A DNA stretch of 64,000 bases from Spirochaetales bacterium (GTDB taxonomy: Bacteria > Spirochaetota > Spirochaetia > UBA9216), in the NCBI GenBank assembly GCA_016839055.1, contig JAEKNX010000011.1:79940-143939 (forward strand), in the 5' to 3' direction. Position 1 is the first letter of the stretch. Every line of letters begins with the position of its first letter. Under the pieces are notes generated by a model. The model worked only from the letters and a program-made list of their open reading frames with translations, ran no database searches and had not been told where the DNA came from. The translations under genes were made by a program, and so were the position numbers. This document shows positions 7,346 through 16,569 of the stretch, one piece after another.

Positions 7346-8401
7346 ATGAGATTATTCACAGCAGAAAGTGTAGTTGAGATTACAAAGGAAAGAAAGCCTG
7401 ATTTTATACAGATAGAGCAGGTTCTTTCATGTAAACGGCCTGATAGACCGACACTCTTTGAGTTCTATGCCAATGATCGAGTAGAACAGGAGATCTTAAC
7501 CGCGGCTGGGGTTCACAGCATTGATCCATTGGAAAGGAAACTACTTTTTTTTAGATATGCAGGCTATGATTATGCCAATATAAACGCTTCTGATTTTACT
7601 TTTCACTCAAATATCAGAGCGAAAGGGGAATCTGCCTCATACAATTCACAAGGCGTGATCACTGATAGAAGAAGCTTTGAGATATATCAGTGGCCGGATC
7701 CGGAGAAGTATCCATTAACAGCATTAGAGCGAAGTAAAGAACTTCTGCCGGATGGTATGAAGCTTATGGTTTGCGGCCCCAATGGATTACTTGAAAATGT
7801 AATAGATTTATGCGGGTACGAAACTCTTTGCTACATGCTGTATGACGATAGAGGGCTTGTCAAAGATATTTTTGATGCCGTAGGGGCAAGACTTCTTGTT
7901 TATTATCAGATGGCCGCTGATTATGAACATGTAGGTATTCTTATGGATAATGATGACTGGGGATTCAATACACAAACTATGCTCTCGACAAACGATATGC
8001 AAGAATTTGTCTTTCCCTGGCACCGAAAAATAATAGAAGCCGCTCATGTAAACAACAAAAAAGCAGTTTTGCATTCTTGTGGTCAGGCTGCATCGATCTA
8101 CGAATATATCATCTCAGATCTTAAACTCGATGGGAAACACTCATTTGAAGATACAATAGAGCCAGTGGAAACTGCCTACGAGCATTTAAAAGGTCGGATA
8201 GCAGTGCTTGGGGGTATTGATGTTGATTTTATGAGCAGAAAACTCCCCGGGGAGATCTATGCCAGAGCACGGAAGATATTGAATCTAACGAAGCAAGGCG
8301 GATATGCACTGGGTACAGGAAACAGCATTCCGGAATATGTGCCTGATGAGAACTATTATGCTCTGCTGCATGCGGCATTGGATTATAGTTCAATTTACTG
8401 A
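7346..8401 (+). CDS. Uroporphyrinogen decarboxylase/MtaA-family protein
   Basis: This 351-residue protein is of the URO-D superfamily. It carries VLHSCGQ (about residues 235-241), the H-x-C zinc site seen in MtaA/CmuA-type methyltransferases rather than in haem-pathway HemE. It also has the ending GGYALGTGNSIPEYVPDENY. Members of this branch usually move methyl groups between corrinoid proteins and thiols, or act on plant-derived compounds. No corrinoid protein gene is nearby. It converges with a second family member and overlaps it by 7 nt. The substrate cannot be read from the sequence. Confidence 0.8.
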   Translation: MRLFTAESVVEITKERKPDFIQIEQVLSCKRPDRPTLFEFYANDRVEQEILTAAGVHSIDPLERKLLFFRYAGYDYANINASDFTFHSNIRAKGESASYNSQGVITDRRSFEIYQWPDPEKYPLTALERSKELLPDGMKLMVCGPNGLLENVIDLCGYETLCYMLYDDRGLVKDIFDAVGARLLVYYQMAADYEHVGILMDNDDWGFNTQTMLSTNDMQEFVFPWHRKIIEAAHVNNKKAVLHSCGQAASIYEYIISDLKLDGKHSFEDTIEPVETAYEHLKGRIAVLGGIDVDFMSRKLPGEIYARARKILNLTKQGGYALGTGNSIPEYVPDENYYALLHAALDYSSIY

Positions 8402-9501
8402 GGTTGCCGTATCCGTTTTGAAACATACATGAATTTCTCGAGACTGACTCCGGGCGGACAACTGTCACTATTAGCCAGGATGTAACGGCTTCCCTCCATT
8501 TTTTCGAGTAACTGATCTATGTAGAGACTGAACTCTGCCATGCCGGCGTTCTTGAAAACTGTCGGCTCAATACCGCCAATCAGAGCTATATACTCGGGAA
8601 GGTGTTTCCGTGCGTCCCAAAGTTCTATGTTGCCGGTTGGGGGCGGCGAGATGGATTCTATACAATCGATTTTTGATTCTCCTATGATCTGTATCAGATC
8701 TTTCAGTGTGCCGCAGGCATGCTGTATATAAAACTTATTTTCTTTATGAATGAGATCACACCAATCATTAATTTCCGGCACAATATAGTTTATATAGTAA
8801 TCAGGTGAGATATTAGTTGTAGATGTATCTTCCCAGCTGATAAATCCCTCTGCATTGCTTCGCAGGGCCACTTTCAGGCAAGCCCTATTAAGCCTTCTCA
8901 TACTTTCCAGAGTATTTAAAACAATTTCAGGATAATCATACAAAGCATAGACCAGAGCTTCTGTCCCCACCCAATATTCGATTAGGGCTTGAAAGGAACT
9001 TTTCATTTCCTGAATAAATAGAGGAACAATCAGGGCTCTCTCTCCAAGATCCGATTGAAGTTCATCTAAAATTGAGAAATCTTCTATCGGAGAAGCATCA
9101 CTTTTCAGATATTCTAGTATTTTAAAGTCTTCAGCTGTTTTTACCGGATGTTCGGTTAAAAACCAGGTGTTACCGCTGGCAGAATAGGTGTATACGGATT
9201 GAAGAGAGCCAACCGGAGTCTTGTAGGTTTCAATGCGGGTATCTTTTTTCTGTTCGAGTTTATAGGTTGAATGTTTATACTTTAATTTTACAATTATCAA
9301 ATTCTTGGGGGGCTTTTCATCAAAGGGGACATGACCTCTTATAAATCCATCTGCTCCTATTTGATCTAAAAAAGCTATTTCACCCTGTTTTTTAAAAGAA
9401 GCACTTTGGCTCTCCCACCAGTAAGCCAGGTTTGGACTCCATGGCAGTCGGTCAATGTTCTTACCCCTCAATGCAGCTAATACTCTTTCTTTTGAAGTCA
9501 T
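8395..9501 (-). CDS. Second URO-D/MtaA-family protein
   Basis: This 368-residue URO-D superfamily protein has the start MTSKERVLAALRGKNIDRLP common in this branch, the H-x-C site in QHACGTLKD (about residues 263-271), and ESISPPPTGNIEL. It is the last gene of a minus-strand run (solute-binding protein, two permeases, this gene), so its substrate probably comes in through that importer. AGAGG lies 9 nt before the ATG. It shares only family-level similarity with the convergent gene at 7346, so the pair is not a recent tandem copy. Confidence 0.8.
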   Translation of the reverse strand: MTSKERVLAALRGKNIDRLPWSPNLAYWWESQSASFKKQGEIAFLDQIGADGFIRGHVPFDEKPPKNLIIVKLKYKHSTYKLEQKKDTRIETYKTPVGSLQSVYTYSASGNTWFLTEHPVKTAEDFKILEYLKSDASPIEDFSILDELQSDLGERALIVPLFIQEMKSSFQALIEYWVGTEALVYALYDYPEIVLNTLESMRRLNRACLKVALRSNAEGFISWEDTSTTNISPDYYINYIVPEINDWCDLIHKENKFYIQHACGTLKDLIQIIGESKIDCIESISPPPTGNIELWDARKHLPEYIALIGGIEPTVFKNAGMAEFSLYIDQLLEKMEGSRYILANSDSCPPGVSLEKFMYVSKRIRQPQ

Positions 9502-9529
9502 TGTTCAGTACCTCTTTAGGTAAGTTTGA

Positions 9530-10360
9530 TTAACTTTTAATTGCTCCAGCGACTAGACCTGAAATTACCTGTTTTTGCATAATGATGAAAAAAATTATAC
9601 TCGGGATTGTCACAAGTATAACCGCGGAGAACATGGCGCCGTAATCACTGGCAAAAGCACTTTTAAAATAATACAGCGCAATCGGCAGAGTCCGTTTACT
9701 GACATCTTTGGTAAGCGTCAGTGCAAACTGGAATTCATTCCAGCATAGTAAAAACTGCAGTACTGCAGCCGTTGCCAAAGCAGGTTTAGAAAGAGGAAGA
9801 ATTATTTGAAAATAAGTTCTTAGAAAACTAGCTCCATCAATATAGGCAGCCTCTTCAAGAGATTCCGGTATAGTTTTAAAATAACTCATCATAATATAAA
9901 GAGTTATTGGAATACCAAAGGCGGCGTAGGTAATAATTAGACCCGTCAGTGTATTGTACAGGGAGGTAGCAATTAGTGTTTTATACAAAGGCTGCAGAAG
10001 TGCCGCTCCGGGAATTACCAACCCGACAGAAAAAAGTAATACTAAAGCGTTATTAAACTTGAAACGATATCGAGCCAGGACATAGGCAGACATACTAAGG
10101 ATGAACACGTTTAAACATGTTGAAATTACTGTAACAATAACGCTATTCCTGTAGAAGATTACAAAGGGCGCTAATTTGAAAGCGTTCCAGTAGTTTTTAA
10201 TAACCAGGCCGTCAGGAAATCCTGCTACAGATGAGAGAATTTGCGAATTACTCTTAAAAGAATTAATAAAAACCCATAAAAATGGAACAATAGCAATTGA
10301 AACTAGGGTGATTATAAACAGAAATTTCAAAACGTTTAATATAATATATAGAATTTTCAT
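9530..10360 (-). CDS. ABC transporter permease, CUT1 type (MalG-like)
   Basis: This 276-residue inner-membrane protein has six predicted helices and the EAA loop EEAAYIDGASFLRTYFQIILP (key EAA-x3-G-x9-I-x-LP) near residues 170-190, where the ATPase docks. It ends with the MalG-type VISGLVAGAIKS. It pairs with the MalF-like permease just upstream (16 nt gap). No ATPase gene is in the locus, so a shared MsmK-type ATPase elsewhere is expected. Confidence 0.9.
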   Translation of the reverse strand: MKILYIILNVLKFLFIITLVSIAIVPFLWVFINSFKSNSQILSSVAGFPDGLVIKNYWNAFKLAPFVIFYRNSVIVTVISTCLNVFILSMSAYVLARYRFKFNNALVLLFSVGLVIPGAALLQPLYKTLIATSLYNTLTGLIITYAAFGIPITLYIMMSYFKTIPESLEEAAYIDGASFLRTYFQIILPLSKPALATAAVLQFLLCWNEFQFALTLTKDVSKRTLPIALYYFKSAFASDYGAMFSAVILVTIPSIIFFIIMQKQVISGLVAGAIKS

Positions 10361-10376
10361 AATTGATCTCTCAATT

Positions 10377-11240
10377 TCATTTTTTATTCATTCCGTAGAT
10401 AAGGTTTATCAGCCAGACAATAGCAAGACCCATCAGGATAAGAAGGACTCCCAACGCGTTTGATAATCCATAGTTATTATCAACTAAAGCAGTTTTATAT
10501 ATATACATAGGCATATTCATAGTACTCACACCGGGTCCGCCCTTTGTTGTCATGATAATGATGTCCAGTTTCTGCAGCATACTGGTAGCAGCCAGGATGG
10601 TTGTAGTCCCGATAATATTTTTGAGTAAAGGAAGTTCAATAAATCGTGCAATCTGAATTCTGCTTGCCCCGTCAATGGTTGCCGCTTCATACAAGTCTTT
10701 TGGAATTGCAGTTAATTCTGCCATAACCAGGATGGTTACAATAGCTGCATAGAACAGCCATGTACTTGTCATTGTATAAAAGGAAGTCGACGGATTATTA
10801 AACCAGTTATGCATGAAATCGGGACGGAAACGACGGATTATATTATTCACCATTCCAAACTGGGGGTTGAGGATACATAAAAATAGAATCCCAATAGCCG
10901 CGCTTGATATGATATTGGGAATTATATAGATGGTCCGTACTATATCCGTGTACCATCTTTTCCGGGACAGGATAAGTCCTAAGGCTACCCCGATTGCAAT
11001 ATGGATGGTTGACTGCAGCAAAATCCAGACAGCAGTATTGGATAATACAATTTTCAGTGAATCATCATGAAAAAACAGTTGTTTAAAGTTTTCCAGACCG
11101 GAAAAGATAATATCAGATCCAATAGTCCATTCACAGAATGAAGTCGCAAATAAAAGAACAAGCGGTATTAGATAGATGAAACAAAACAGCAAAAAGGTCG
11201 GCAGCAAGAATATTCCTATCCAAACTTTGTTGTTCTGCAT
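10377..11240 (-). CDS. ABC transporter permease, CUT1 type (MalF-like)
   Basis: This 287-residue protein of six helices has the EAA loop EAATIDGASRIQIARFIELP near residues 190-210 and an N-terminal helix (VWIGIFLLPTFLLFCF). The start at 11240 is preferred to an ATG 12 nt upstream (11252). GGAGG overlaps that first ATG and stands 5 nt before the second. It forms the membrane channel with the MalG-like partner. Confidence 0.9.
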   Translation of the reverse strand: MQNNKVWIGIFLLPTFLLFCFIYLIPLVLLFATSFCEWTIGSDIIFSGLENFKQLFFHDDSLKIVLSNTAVWILLQSTIHIAIGVALGLILSRKRWYTDIVRTIYIIPNIISSAAIGILFLCILNPQFGMVNNIIRRFRPDFMHNWFNNPSTSFYTMTSTWLFYAAIVTILVMAELTAIPKDLYEAATIDGASRIQIARFIELPLLKNIIGTTTILAATSMLQKLDIIIMTTKGGPGVSTMNMPMYIYKTALVDNNYGLSNALGVLLILMGLAIVWLINLIYGMNKK

Positions 11241-11275
11241 AATGTCCTCCATAGGAATAGCAAAAAGGGAAATTG

Positions 11276-11312
11276 AAAAAACGGTCCTTCTCTTTTGATA
11301 AAAAAAGGACCG
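11276..11312 (-). terminator. Intra-operon terminator between binding protein and permeases
   Basis: On the minus strand an 8-bp stem (CGGTCCTT / AAGGACCG, 11312-11282) is followed by six T (complement of 11276-11281). Its position just after the solute-binding gene suggests partial termination, which would leave more binding protein than permease. Confidence 0.75.
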
Positions 11313-11320
11313 CTATATAA

Positions 11321-12616
11321 CTATTTATTTTTCAATGCTGCCTCGGTAAGTTTTTTTGCCATTTCCGCGGGTGTTATCGAGTCAAAAACCATTTCAGGAT
11401 AATAAACACCAAAGGCATCGACTACAGAAGCATAGGCGGTTTGATCAAAGGTTTGATACTGCAAATCAGTTTTGCCGCTTTTCTCAATAAGCTGAGACAG
11501 GAGAACATTATCTTTTCTGAATTCGTCGCTGATTACCAGAAGCGGACTGGCAGGTAACATATTAGCTTTGGTGAGATAAATTTCCTGGGCTCGCAGGCTT
11601 GTCATATGTTTTAGAAATATAATGGCTGCATCCTGAACTTCCTTGCTTTCTCCGGCTGTACAGAGTGAATAGCCTACATCATAAAGCGACACGGCACTAT
11701 TATTCGGAAACATTGCTACTGCAACCTTTCTGTCGAAACCAGGGTTTGTCTTTTCCGGATTACTGAAATCAGGAATCATCCAGGGCCCGTTGGCAATCAT
11801 TGCAGCCTGTTCCTGACAGAAATTATTGGCTGCGTTGGCATAATTTGCTCCCAAAGAATCACCAGTTGAGTAATCCTTTAACAATGTCTTCATCATGGTC
11901 AAAGCTTTGATCATCTCTGGTGTTTCATAGTTATCAGGGTAATGGTAATTCATGAATGCGTTTCCAGCAGCATTACTCGAGCCGACCATTGCCGCCAGAA
12001 AGAGGTTAGTGGTCCAGCTGTTTTCTCCGGTCATCATAGCCAAGGGAGTATAGCCGCCTGCTTTAAGCGCGGCACAGTTTGTCATAAACTCATCCCAATT
12101 TTTAGCTGGTCTAATTCCCACGGCGTCAAACATTTCCTTATTGTAAAAATATCCCAAGGTCCATTTTCCTGTTGCCAGCGAATAACATTTTCCATCAGAA
12201 CCGGTATTGAAATCGATGGCGCCTTGACCTACTACAGCTTTCCATTCCGGGTCTGCATTTAAAATTGGAATGAGATTAACTGCCTGACCATTTTTTACTG
12301 CTAATTCTCTGAGTCCATTTTTGCTGTCAATAACGTGAGGAAGACTTTTTGAAGCTGCCAGAGTTTTCATTTTGTTAGTGTATGCGTCATCACTGGGCAG
12401 CTCTTCGATTCGAAGAGTTATTGTATCCTTATTATTTGTAATAAATTCAGCTAGTACTTGCCCTTCAGCTGGTGCACTTACATGCATCCCGACTCTATAG
12501 GTTGCGTAATCGACAGTGACAGTTTTCGGGACCTGGGCTTCTTCCTGTGTTCCGCCGGCAAAAACTAAAGCACCTGTAATTAATAGCAGAAATAAGAAAC
12601 CTAACCTGATTTTCAT
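11321..12616 (-). CDS. Extracellular solute-binding protein of the CUT1 importer
   Basis: This 431-residue protein has an N-terminal signal peptide ending in ALVFAGGTQEEA. The cleavage region has no lipobox cysteine, a form often seen in spirochete binding proteins. The body shows the family-1 solute-binding layout (LPHVID, GKWTLGYFYNKEMFDAVGI, MIANGPWMIPDF, a C-terminal helix with AEMAKKLTEAA). It would capture a sugar or related organic solute in the periplasm and hand it to the two permeases. GGAG precedes the start. Upstream lie direct repeats that may bind the adjacent response regulator. Confidence 0.9.
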   Translation of the reverse strand: MKIRLGFLFLLLITGALVFAGGTQEEAQVPKTVTVDYATYRVGMHVSAPAEGQVLAEFITNNKDTITLRIEELPSDDAYTNKMKTLAASKSLPHVIDSKNGLRELAVKNGQAVNLIPILNADPEWKAVVGQGAIDFNTGSDGKCYSLATGKWTLGYFYNKEMFDAVGIRPAKNWDEFMTNCAALKAGGYTPLAMMTGENSWTTNLFLAAMVGSSNAAGNAFMNYHYPDNYETPEMIKALTMMKTLLKDYSTGDSLGANYANAANNFCQEQAAMIANGPWMIPDFSNPEKTNPGFDRKVAVAMFPNNSAVSLYDVGYSLCTAGESKEVQDAAIIFLKHMTSLRAQEIYLTKANMLPASPLLVISDEFRKDNVLLSQLIEKSGKTDLQYQTFDQTAYASVVDAFGVYYPEMVFDSITPAEMAKKLTEAALKNK

Positions 12617-12688
12617 TTTTTTCTCCTTTTTAAAAATAAGATTAAGAAAATTGTATTCTGCTTTGTTATAACCATAAATGGAACTTCT

Positions 12689-12724
12689 TGACTATTTATT
12701 AGAGTATTTAGTCATATTTTAGTC
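12689..12724. promoter_or_regulatory. Candidate response-regulator binding sites upstream of the binding-protein gene
   Basis: TTTAGTC occurs at 12707-12713 and again at 12718-12724, exactly 11 bp apart (one helical turn). TGACTA at 12689-12694 faces them in inverted orientation. They lie upstream of the binding-protein start (12616), next to a possible extended -10 near 12663-12668. This suits activation by the AraC-type regulator encoded immediately upstream. It is inferred from spacing only. Confidence 0.45.
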
Positions 12725-12764
12725 TTTATTTGTAATCTGATGGATTGTAATTAAAATCCTTGTG

Positions 12765-14306
12765 TTATTTTGTCTTTTTATTGTGATTTCTAAACTCAAG
12801 TGGAGTCTCGTTATTATATTTTTTAAATACTTTGCTAAAATAACCAGCATCAGGAATGCCTACCATCTCCGCAATCTCATATATTTTGTACTCCTTTTTA
12901 TCCTCAAGGAGTATTTTAGCCTTATCTATTTTCATGATATTAATCATATCAGTTAAATTTTGTCCGGTTTCCCTTTTATACAATCTGCTCAGATATCCGC
13001 CGCTTATTCCCAAATCCCGACTAATCTCATTCAGGTGAATTTTCCTCATATAGTTTATGTAAATGTAATCCGTTACCCTGTTGATAGTCCCATTTTGGTT
13101 TTTACGTTGTTGGTGAATAAGATTCCCTATTTCTACCAGCGTTTTCAATCCGGCCTGGAAAAGAGAAAATAAAGTTTGTGTTTTGCTTACATCCATAAAC
13201 AAGCCGACTTCGAGAGAATTAACATTTATTCCCTTATACCGATTATTCACGGATCCCATAATATAGGAAAGGATTTCAAGAATCTGCATCTTTGACTGAG
13301 CAAGCGGCTGCCTGGCAATCTTCATTTGACCTTGAAGCTTCAAAAACTCAGATTCAGCGTCTTTAGTACCTTCTGAAATCAGATGATGACAAATTTTCTC
13401 TTTGTATTCATGAATATTCACCGAATTGCCTGGGAGTATTGCTTCTTTTTCATATAACGAGCATTCATTTGATTCAGCAATCAGGTTTTCTAAGGTAATC
13501 TTTGATTCAGCACATGCTTTTTGTATATCAGTAAGAGAATCAAAACAAGATGAAATACCCACCTTAATCATGGCAGGCATCAGGTTTGAACATAGGTTGA
13601 TAAAGGATTTGCATATTTTGCTCATGTTTCTATCAAGAATTTTCAGTTTGTCGGGAGTCGAAAGTACCATAATACAGTCCTCTGGCTCTTCTATGTTAGC
13701 AATATTCATTCCTTCACATGCTATGTGAAACAGATTGAAAAATTTATCTCTCATTTCCTCATGAAAACTGTCACTCTGGTGATTTATAATTAACTCACAG
13801 AAGCATACTCTATAAAAATATTTTTGATAAAAAGAGTTGAGTTCGACTAAATCTTCAAGATTTTTTTCAGATGTCAGAAGAGATCTTAGTTGAAGCTCTA
13901 TTATTCTTTTTGGAAAAACTGTACCTGTTTTATTTTGTGATTTATCCACAATATGTTTTAGTACATTGGGTAATTCCTCAATAAAGTTATTTTTGATTAT
14001 AAAATCACTTACCCCATAATGAATAGCTTTTTTGGCGTAATTAAAATCGGAATAAGCGGTTAATATGATAACTGCAATTTCCGGGTGTTTTTGCTGAATC
14101 TCCTTTGAAAGGCTCAAACCATCAAGACGGGGCATTCTAATGTCAGTGATTACAATATCGACCAGATTGGTCTGCAGGAAATCCAGCACTTCCTGACCGT
14201 TCGAGAATTCTGCAACAATAGCACAGCCTTGGTTTTCCCAATCCGTCAATTCAATAATTCCTCGACGGATTGTTAACTCATCATCTGCGACTACGACACT
14301 CAGCAT
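12765..14306 (-). CDS. Response regulator with AraC-type DNA-binding domain (YesN-like)
   Basis: This 513-residue protein has a receiver domain at residues 1-120, with the phosphorylation Asp in VDIVITDIRMPRLDG and a DD pair near the start (VVADDELTIRRG). A variable middle region follows, then two AraC helix-turn-helix motifs at about 405-510 (LNEISRDLGISGGYLSRLYK and IYEIAEMVGIPDAGYFSKVF). It overlaps the kinase gene by 26 nt. It most likely controls the importer genes just downstream when phosphorylated. Confidence 0.9.
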   Translation of the reverse strand: MLSVVVADDELTIRRGIIELTDWENQGCAIVAEFSNGQEVLDFLQTNLVDIVITDIRMPRLDGLSLSKEIQQKHPEIAVIILTAYSDFNYAKKAIHYGVSDFIIKNNFIEELPNVLKHIVDKSQNKTGTVFPKRIIELQLRSLLTSEKNLEDLVELNSFYQKYFYRVCFCELIINHQSDSFHEEMRDKFFNLFHIACEGMNIANIEEPEDCIMVLSTPDKLKILDRNMSKICKSFINLCSNLMPAMIKVGISSCFDSLTDIQKACAESKITLENLIAESNECSLYEKEAILPGNSVNIHEYKEKICHHLISEGTKDAESEFLKLQGQMKIARQPLAQSKMQILEILSYIMGSVNNRYKGINVNSLEVGLFMDVSKTQTLFSLFQAGLKTLVEIGNLIHQQRKNQNGTINRVTDYIYINYMRKIHLNEISRDLGISGGYLSRLYKRETGQNLTDMINIMKIDKAKILLEDKKEYKIYEIAEMVGIPDAGYFSKVFKKYNNETPLEFRNHNKKTK

Positions 14307-15957
14307 CAGCGCCTCTCTCCTCGTTTGAAGTGATGGGGATTGTCACGGTGGCCTTTGTTCCTTTTCCTTTATGACTTACAATCTGGATTCCATAACATTC
14401 GCCGTAAATCAACTTTATTCTTCGATCAGTATTTTTAATTCCGATCTTTTCATGGGAGTCTGACTGTTCAAGTATCTTAGTCGCATCGAATCCCGCTCCA
14501 TTGTCTATAATTTGAATATAAAGGACTTCATCACGGCTTGTTACTGAAAGTTCTATATGTCCTTCCTGTTCAAAATTCTTAAAACCATGATTAAACGTAT
14601 TTTCAATAAGGGGTTCGATGCATAATTTTGGAATTAAACATTTTCCAAGATTCGGTTCGATATGAATATTATATTCAAGTTTATCTCCAAAACGCTGATT
14701 CTGTAAATAGAGATAAAATTCTATGTTTTTCAGTTCTTGATCAATTGTTATAAAAGCAACATTTTCTTCATAAATTCCGTTTCTTAATAGATGAGATAGT
14801 GAAGTTATCATTTTATATAAGATCTCGTCAGAACATTTTTTTGCACGAATCTGAAGAGTCAAAAGTATATTAAAGAGGAAGTGTGGATTCATCTGCTGTT
14901 GTAAAGATTTTATCTGCATTTCTTTGAGCATGATCTCTGACTCATAACTATCTTCAATAAGAGTCTTAACAAAACTAGTATTCTTTGCAGACAAAAGCAC
15001 TCCTACGAAAACCATGAGGAGCGTCAAGAATAAGATTAATACAATATATCCTCTAATTTCAATGCTGTTTTCTTTAAAGAGATTAGCTTCGGGAACTAAA
15101 AAAATGATGGAGAAATTTGTTGATTCAATCGGTTCCTGATAATATACATACGAATTCTCTTCAAATGAACAATAAGAGACCTCATTTTGGTTACTGCTTC
15201 CGGAGGAGTTGAATTTAAGCTGAAACTGTTTTCCAAGAAGAGATTTGTCCTGAGTAGAATATATTGTATTATTTTCATCAACGATAAAAACCTTATTTTC
15301 GTTCTCATCTATCAATCCATTGTACTTTTGAGCGATATCCGCTTCAGTGGTGCCGACGAGGATTACCAAAGCCTCATCTTTTGTGAAATCATTTTTTATT
15401 TTCCGAGATTTGAAAATGAAGGGTCTATTTTGAGTGGGAGGGATTAATGAGGTGTAATCTGCTGAGGATTGAATGAATTGTTCAAATACGTCCCTTGAGT
15501 CCCTGGTTAAACCGCGGAGAGTATATGCTCTTGTATAAATGCTTGAAATCAGTTCATTATTTATAAAAACAGAAACATAAGCTAGCAGACCATATTGTAA
15601 TGCGCTATTATAGGTGAGAAAGTGATGTATTTCTTTAAAAAGATTCTCTTTGTATACAACAAAAGATTCTCTGTTAAAATCAATAGGAGTCTGCTTATAC
15701 CAAGAGGATACTACTTCTCCTGCTGTCAGGCCAATAATTGTGTTATCTACAATTATAAATGACTGACTTAACCGTTCTGCTGTCTGTAAGACGGCCGCGC
15801 TATTACTATTATGAATAGTCACATAGCTTTTTTGATAAATTTTCCATACAATGACACCTCCCAGTATGAGCATGGAACTAAAAATGAATATACCATAATA
15901 AATTACCATCCTTTTCCGAGAGGGGCGGGATTTTATTACTGAGTGTCGCTTGAACAT
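14281..15957 (-). CDS. Sensor histidine kinase (YesM-like)
   Basis: This 558-residue protein has a membrane helix at about 20-42, an external sensory region to about 295, a second helix at about 300-322, then the His_kinase segment with QQMNPHFLFN (phospho-His in PHF) near 355-365. A HATPase domain follows with IEPLIENTFNHGF, IQIIDNGAGFD and KGTKATVTIP. It pairs with the adjacent AraC-type regulator. The start at 15957 sits 5 nt after an extended -10 (TGG TATAAT, 15971-15963) with no ribosome site, so translation is probably leaderless. Confidence 0.9.
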   Translation of the reverse strand: MFKRHSVIKSRPSRKRMVIYYGIFIFSSMLILGGVIVWKIYQKSYVTIHNSNSAAVLQTAERLSQSFIIVDNTIIGLTAGEVVSSWYKQTPIDFNRESFVVYKENLFKEIHHFLTYNSALQYGLLAYVSVFINNELISSIYTRAYTLRGLTRDSRDVFEQFIQSSADYTSLIPPTQNRPFIFKSRKIKNDFTKDEALVILVGTTEADIAQKYNGLIDENENKVFIVDENNTIYSTQDKSLLGKQFQLKFNSSGSSNQNEVSYCSFEENSYVYYQEPIESTNFSIIFLVPEANLFKENSIEIRGYIVLILFLTLLMVFVGVLLSAKNTSFVKTLIEDSYESEIMLKEMQIKSLQQQMNPHFLFNILLTLQIRAKKCSDEILYKMITSLSHLLRNGIYEENVAFITIDQELKNIEFYLYLQNQRFGDKLEYNIHIEPNLGKCLIPKLCIEPLIENTFNHGFKNFEQEGHIELSVTSRDEVLYIQIIDNGAGFDATKILEQSDSHEKIGIKNTDRRIKLIYGECYGIQIVSHKGKGTKATVTIPITSNEERGADAECRSRR

Positions 15958-15962
15958 GAGTA

Positions 15963-15971
15963 ATTATACCA
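15963..15971 (-). promoter_or_regulatory. Extended -10 promoter of the kinase-regulator genes
   Basis: On the minus strand TGG-TATAAT ends 5 nt before the ATG at 15957. There is no good -35, as is usual for TGn-extended promoters. It predicts a leaderless mRNA. Confidence 0.55.
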
Positions 15972-15998
15972 TGACAGTAGTTTTCTAAGGAAAACACT

Positions 15999-16243
15999 TA
16001 CCTGAAGATATTGTAAAACCAAAAGAATTCGGCAGTGAATCTTTAAAAGTATGTGTTAGTTTGGAAGGTATTGCTATTGACTATATGTGCAGAAAGACTT
16101 GGTGATAGAGCCAGGCCAATACCTGATGTTATAGACTAGGGCGGATAGTATTGTGAACAGGAAACAGCCTGCCGGAGCATGCGCCATACATGAACGAATA
16201 TGCCTTGCTGCATGCAGGACTCGAACTTTGTAAAAAAATGTAA
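15999..16243 (+). pseudogene. Remnant of a third URO-D/MtaA-family gene (3' end only, frameshifted)
   Basis: One frame from 16001 reads PEDIVKPKEFGSESLKVCV and then LEGIAIDYMCRKTW-stop. It aligns with EDTIEPVETAYEHLKGRIAVLGGIDVDFMSRK of the intact gene at 7346. A second frame from 16157 reads TGNSLPEHAPYMNEYALLHAG and on to a stop at 16243. It aligns with TGNSIPEYVPDENYYALLHAA. About 18 codons between are degraded and the frame changes. The 5' two thirds are missing, where the kinase gene now starts. It is clearly decayed. Confidence 0.85.
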
Positions 16244-16271
16244 AAAGAACCGCCCATTTTTGAGCGATTCT
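16231..16271 (-). terminator. Terminator of the RRM gene
   Basis: On the minus strand a stem AGAATCGC / GCGGTTCT (16271-16246, one G-T pair) is followed by TTTTACATTTTTTT. It overlaps the end of the decayed URO-D gene on the other strand. Confidence 0.7.
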
Positions 16272-16302
16272 TTAATTTTCCAATTCAGATGTTACAATAT
16301 AA

Positions 16303-16569
16303 TTAGAAATCTCTTCTTGGACTACGTTCTTTAGCCTCATTGACTCTGAGGTTTCTTCCATTGAAATCTTTGTCATTGAGCATTGATACAGCTGCTGTAG
16401 CTGCGTCGTCATCGAGCATATCAACAAATGCAAAACCTCTTGGTCTGTTTGTTTCTCTGTCCATGATAAGCTTTACGCTTTCAACTTCTCCGTACTGTGA
16501 AAAGAGTTCGTTAAGGTCCTCTTCAGTGGTCTGGTAATTAAGATTACCAACATAGATTGTTTTTGCCAT
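16303..16569 (-). CDS. Small RRM-type RNA-binding protein
   Basis: This 88-residue protein is a single RNA-recognition motif. RNP2 is IYVGNL (residues 4-9) and RNP1 is RGFAFVDM (about 44-51), followed by an arginine-rich end (KERSPRRDF). Such stand-alone RRM proteins in bacteria bind RNA and are often induced by cold or stress. AGAGG lies 6 nt before the ATG, with its own terminator downstream. The gap 16570-16828 upstream holds its promoter region; no sure promoter pair or other gene was identified there. Confidence 0.9.
   Translation of the reverse strand: MAKTIYVGNLNYQTTEEDLNELFSQYGEVESVKLIMDRETNRPRGFAFVDMLDDDAATAAVSMLNDKDFNGRNLRVNEAKERSPRRDF

Noticed and set aside
12689-12724. The TTTAGTC repeats as a CRISPR-like or tandem array
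   Set aside because: There are only two direct copies and one inverted half-site, at one-helical-turn spacing. That fits a regulator site, not an array.
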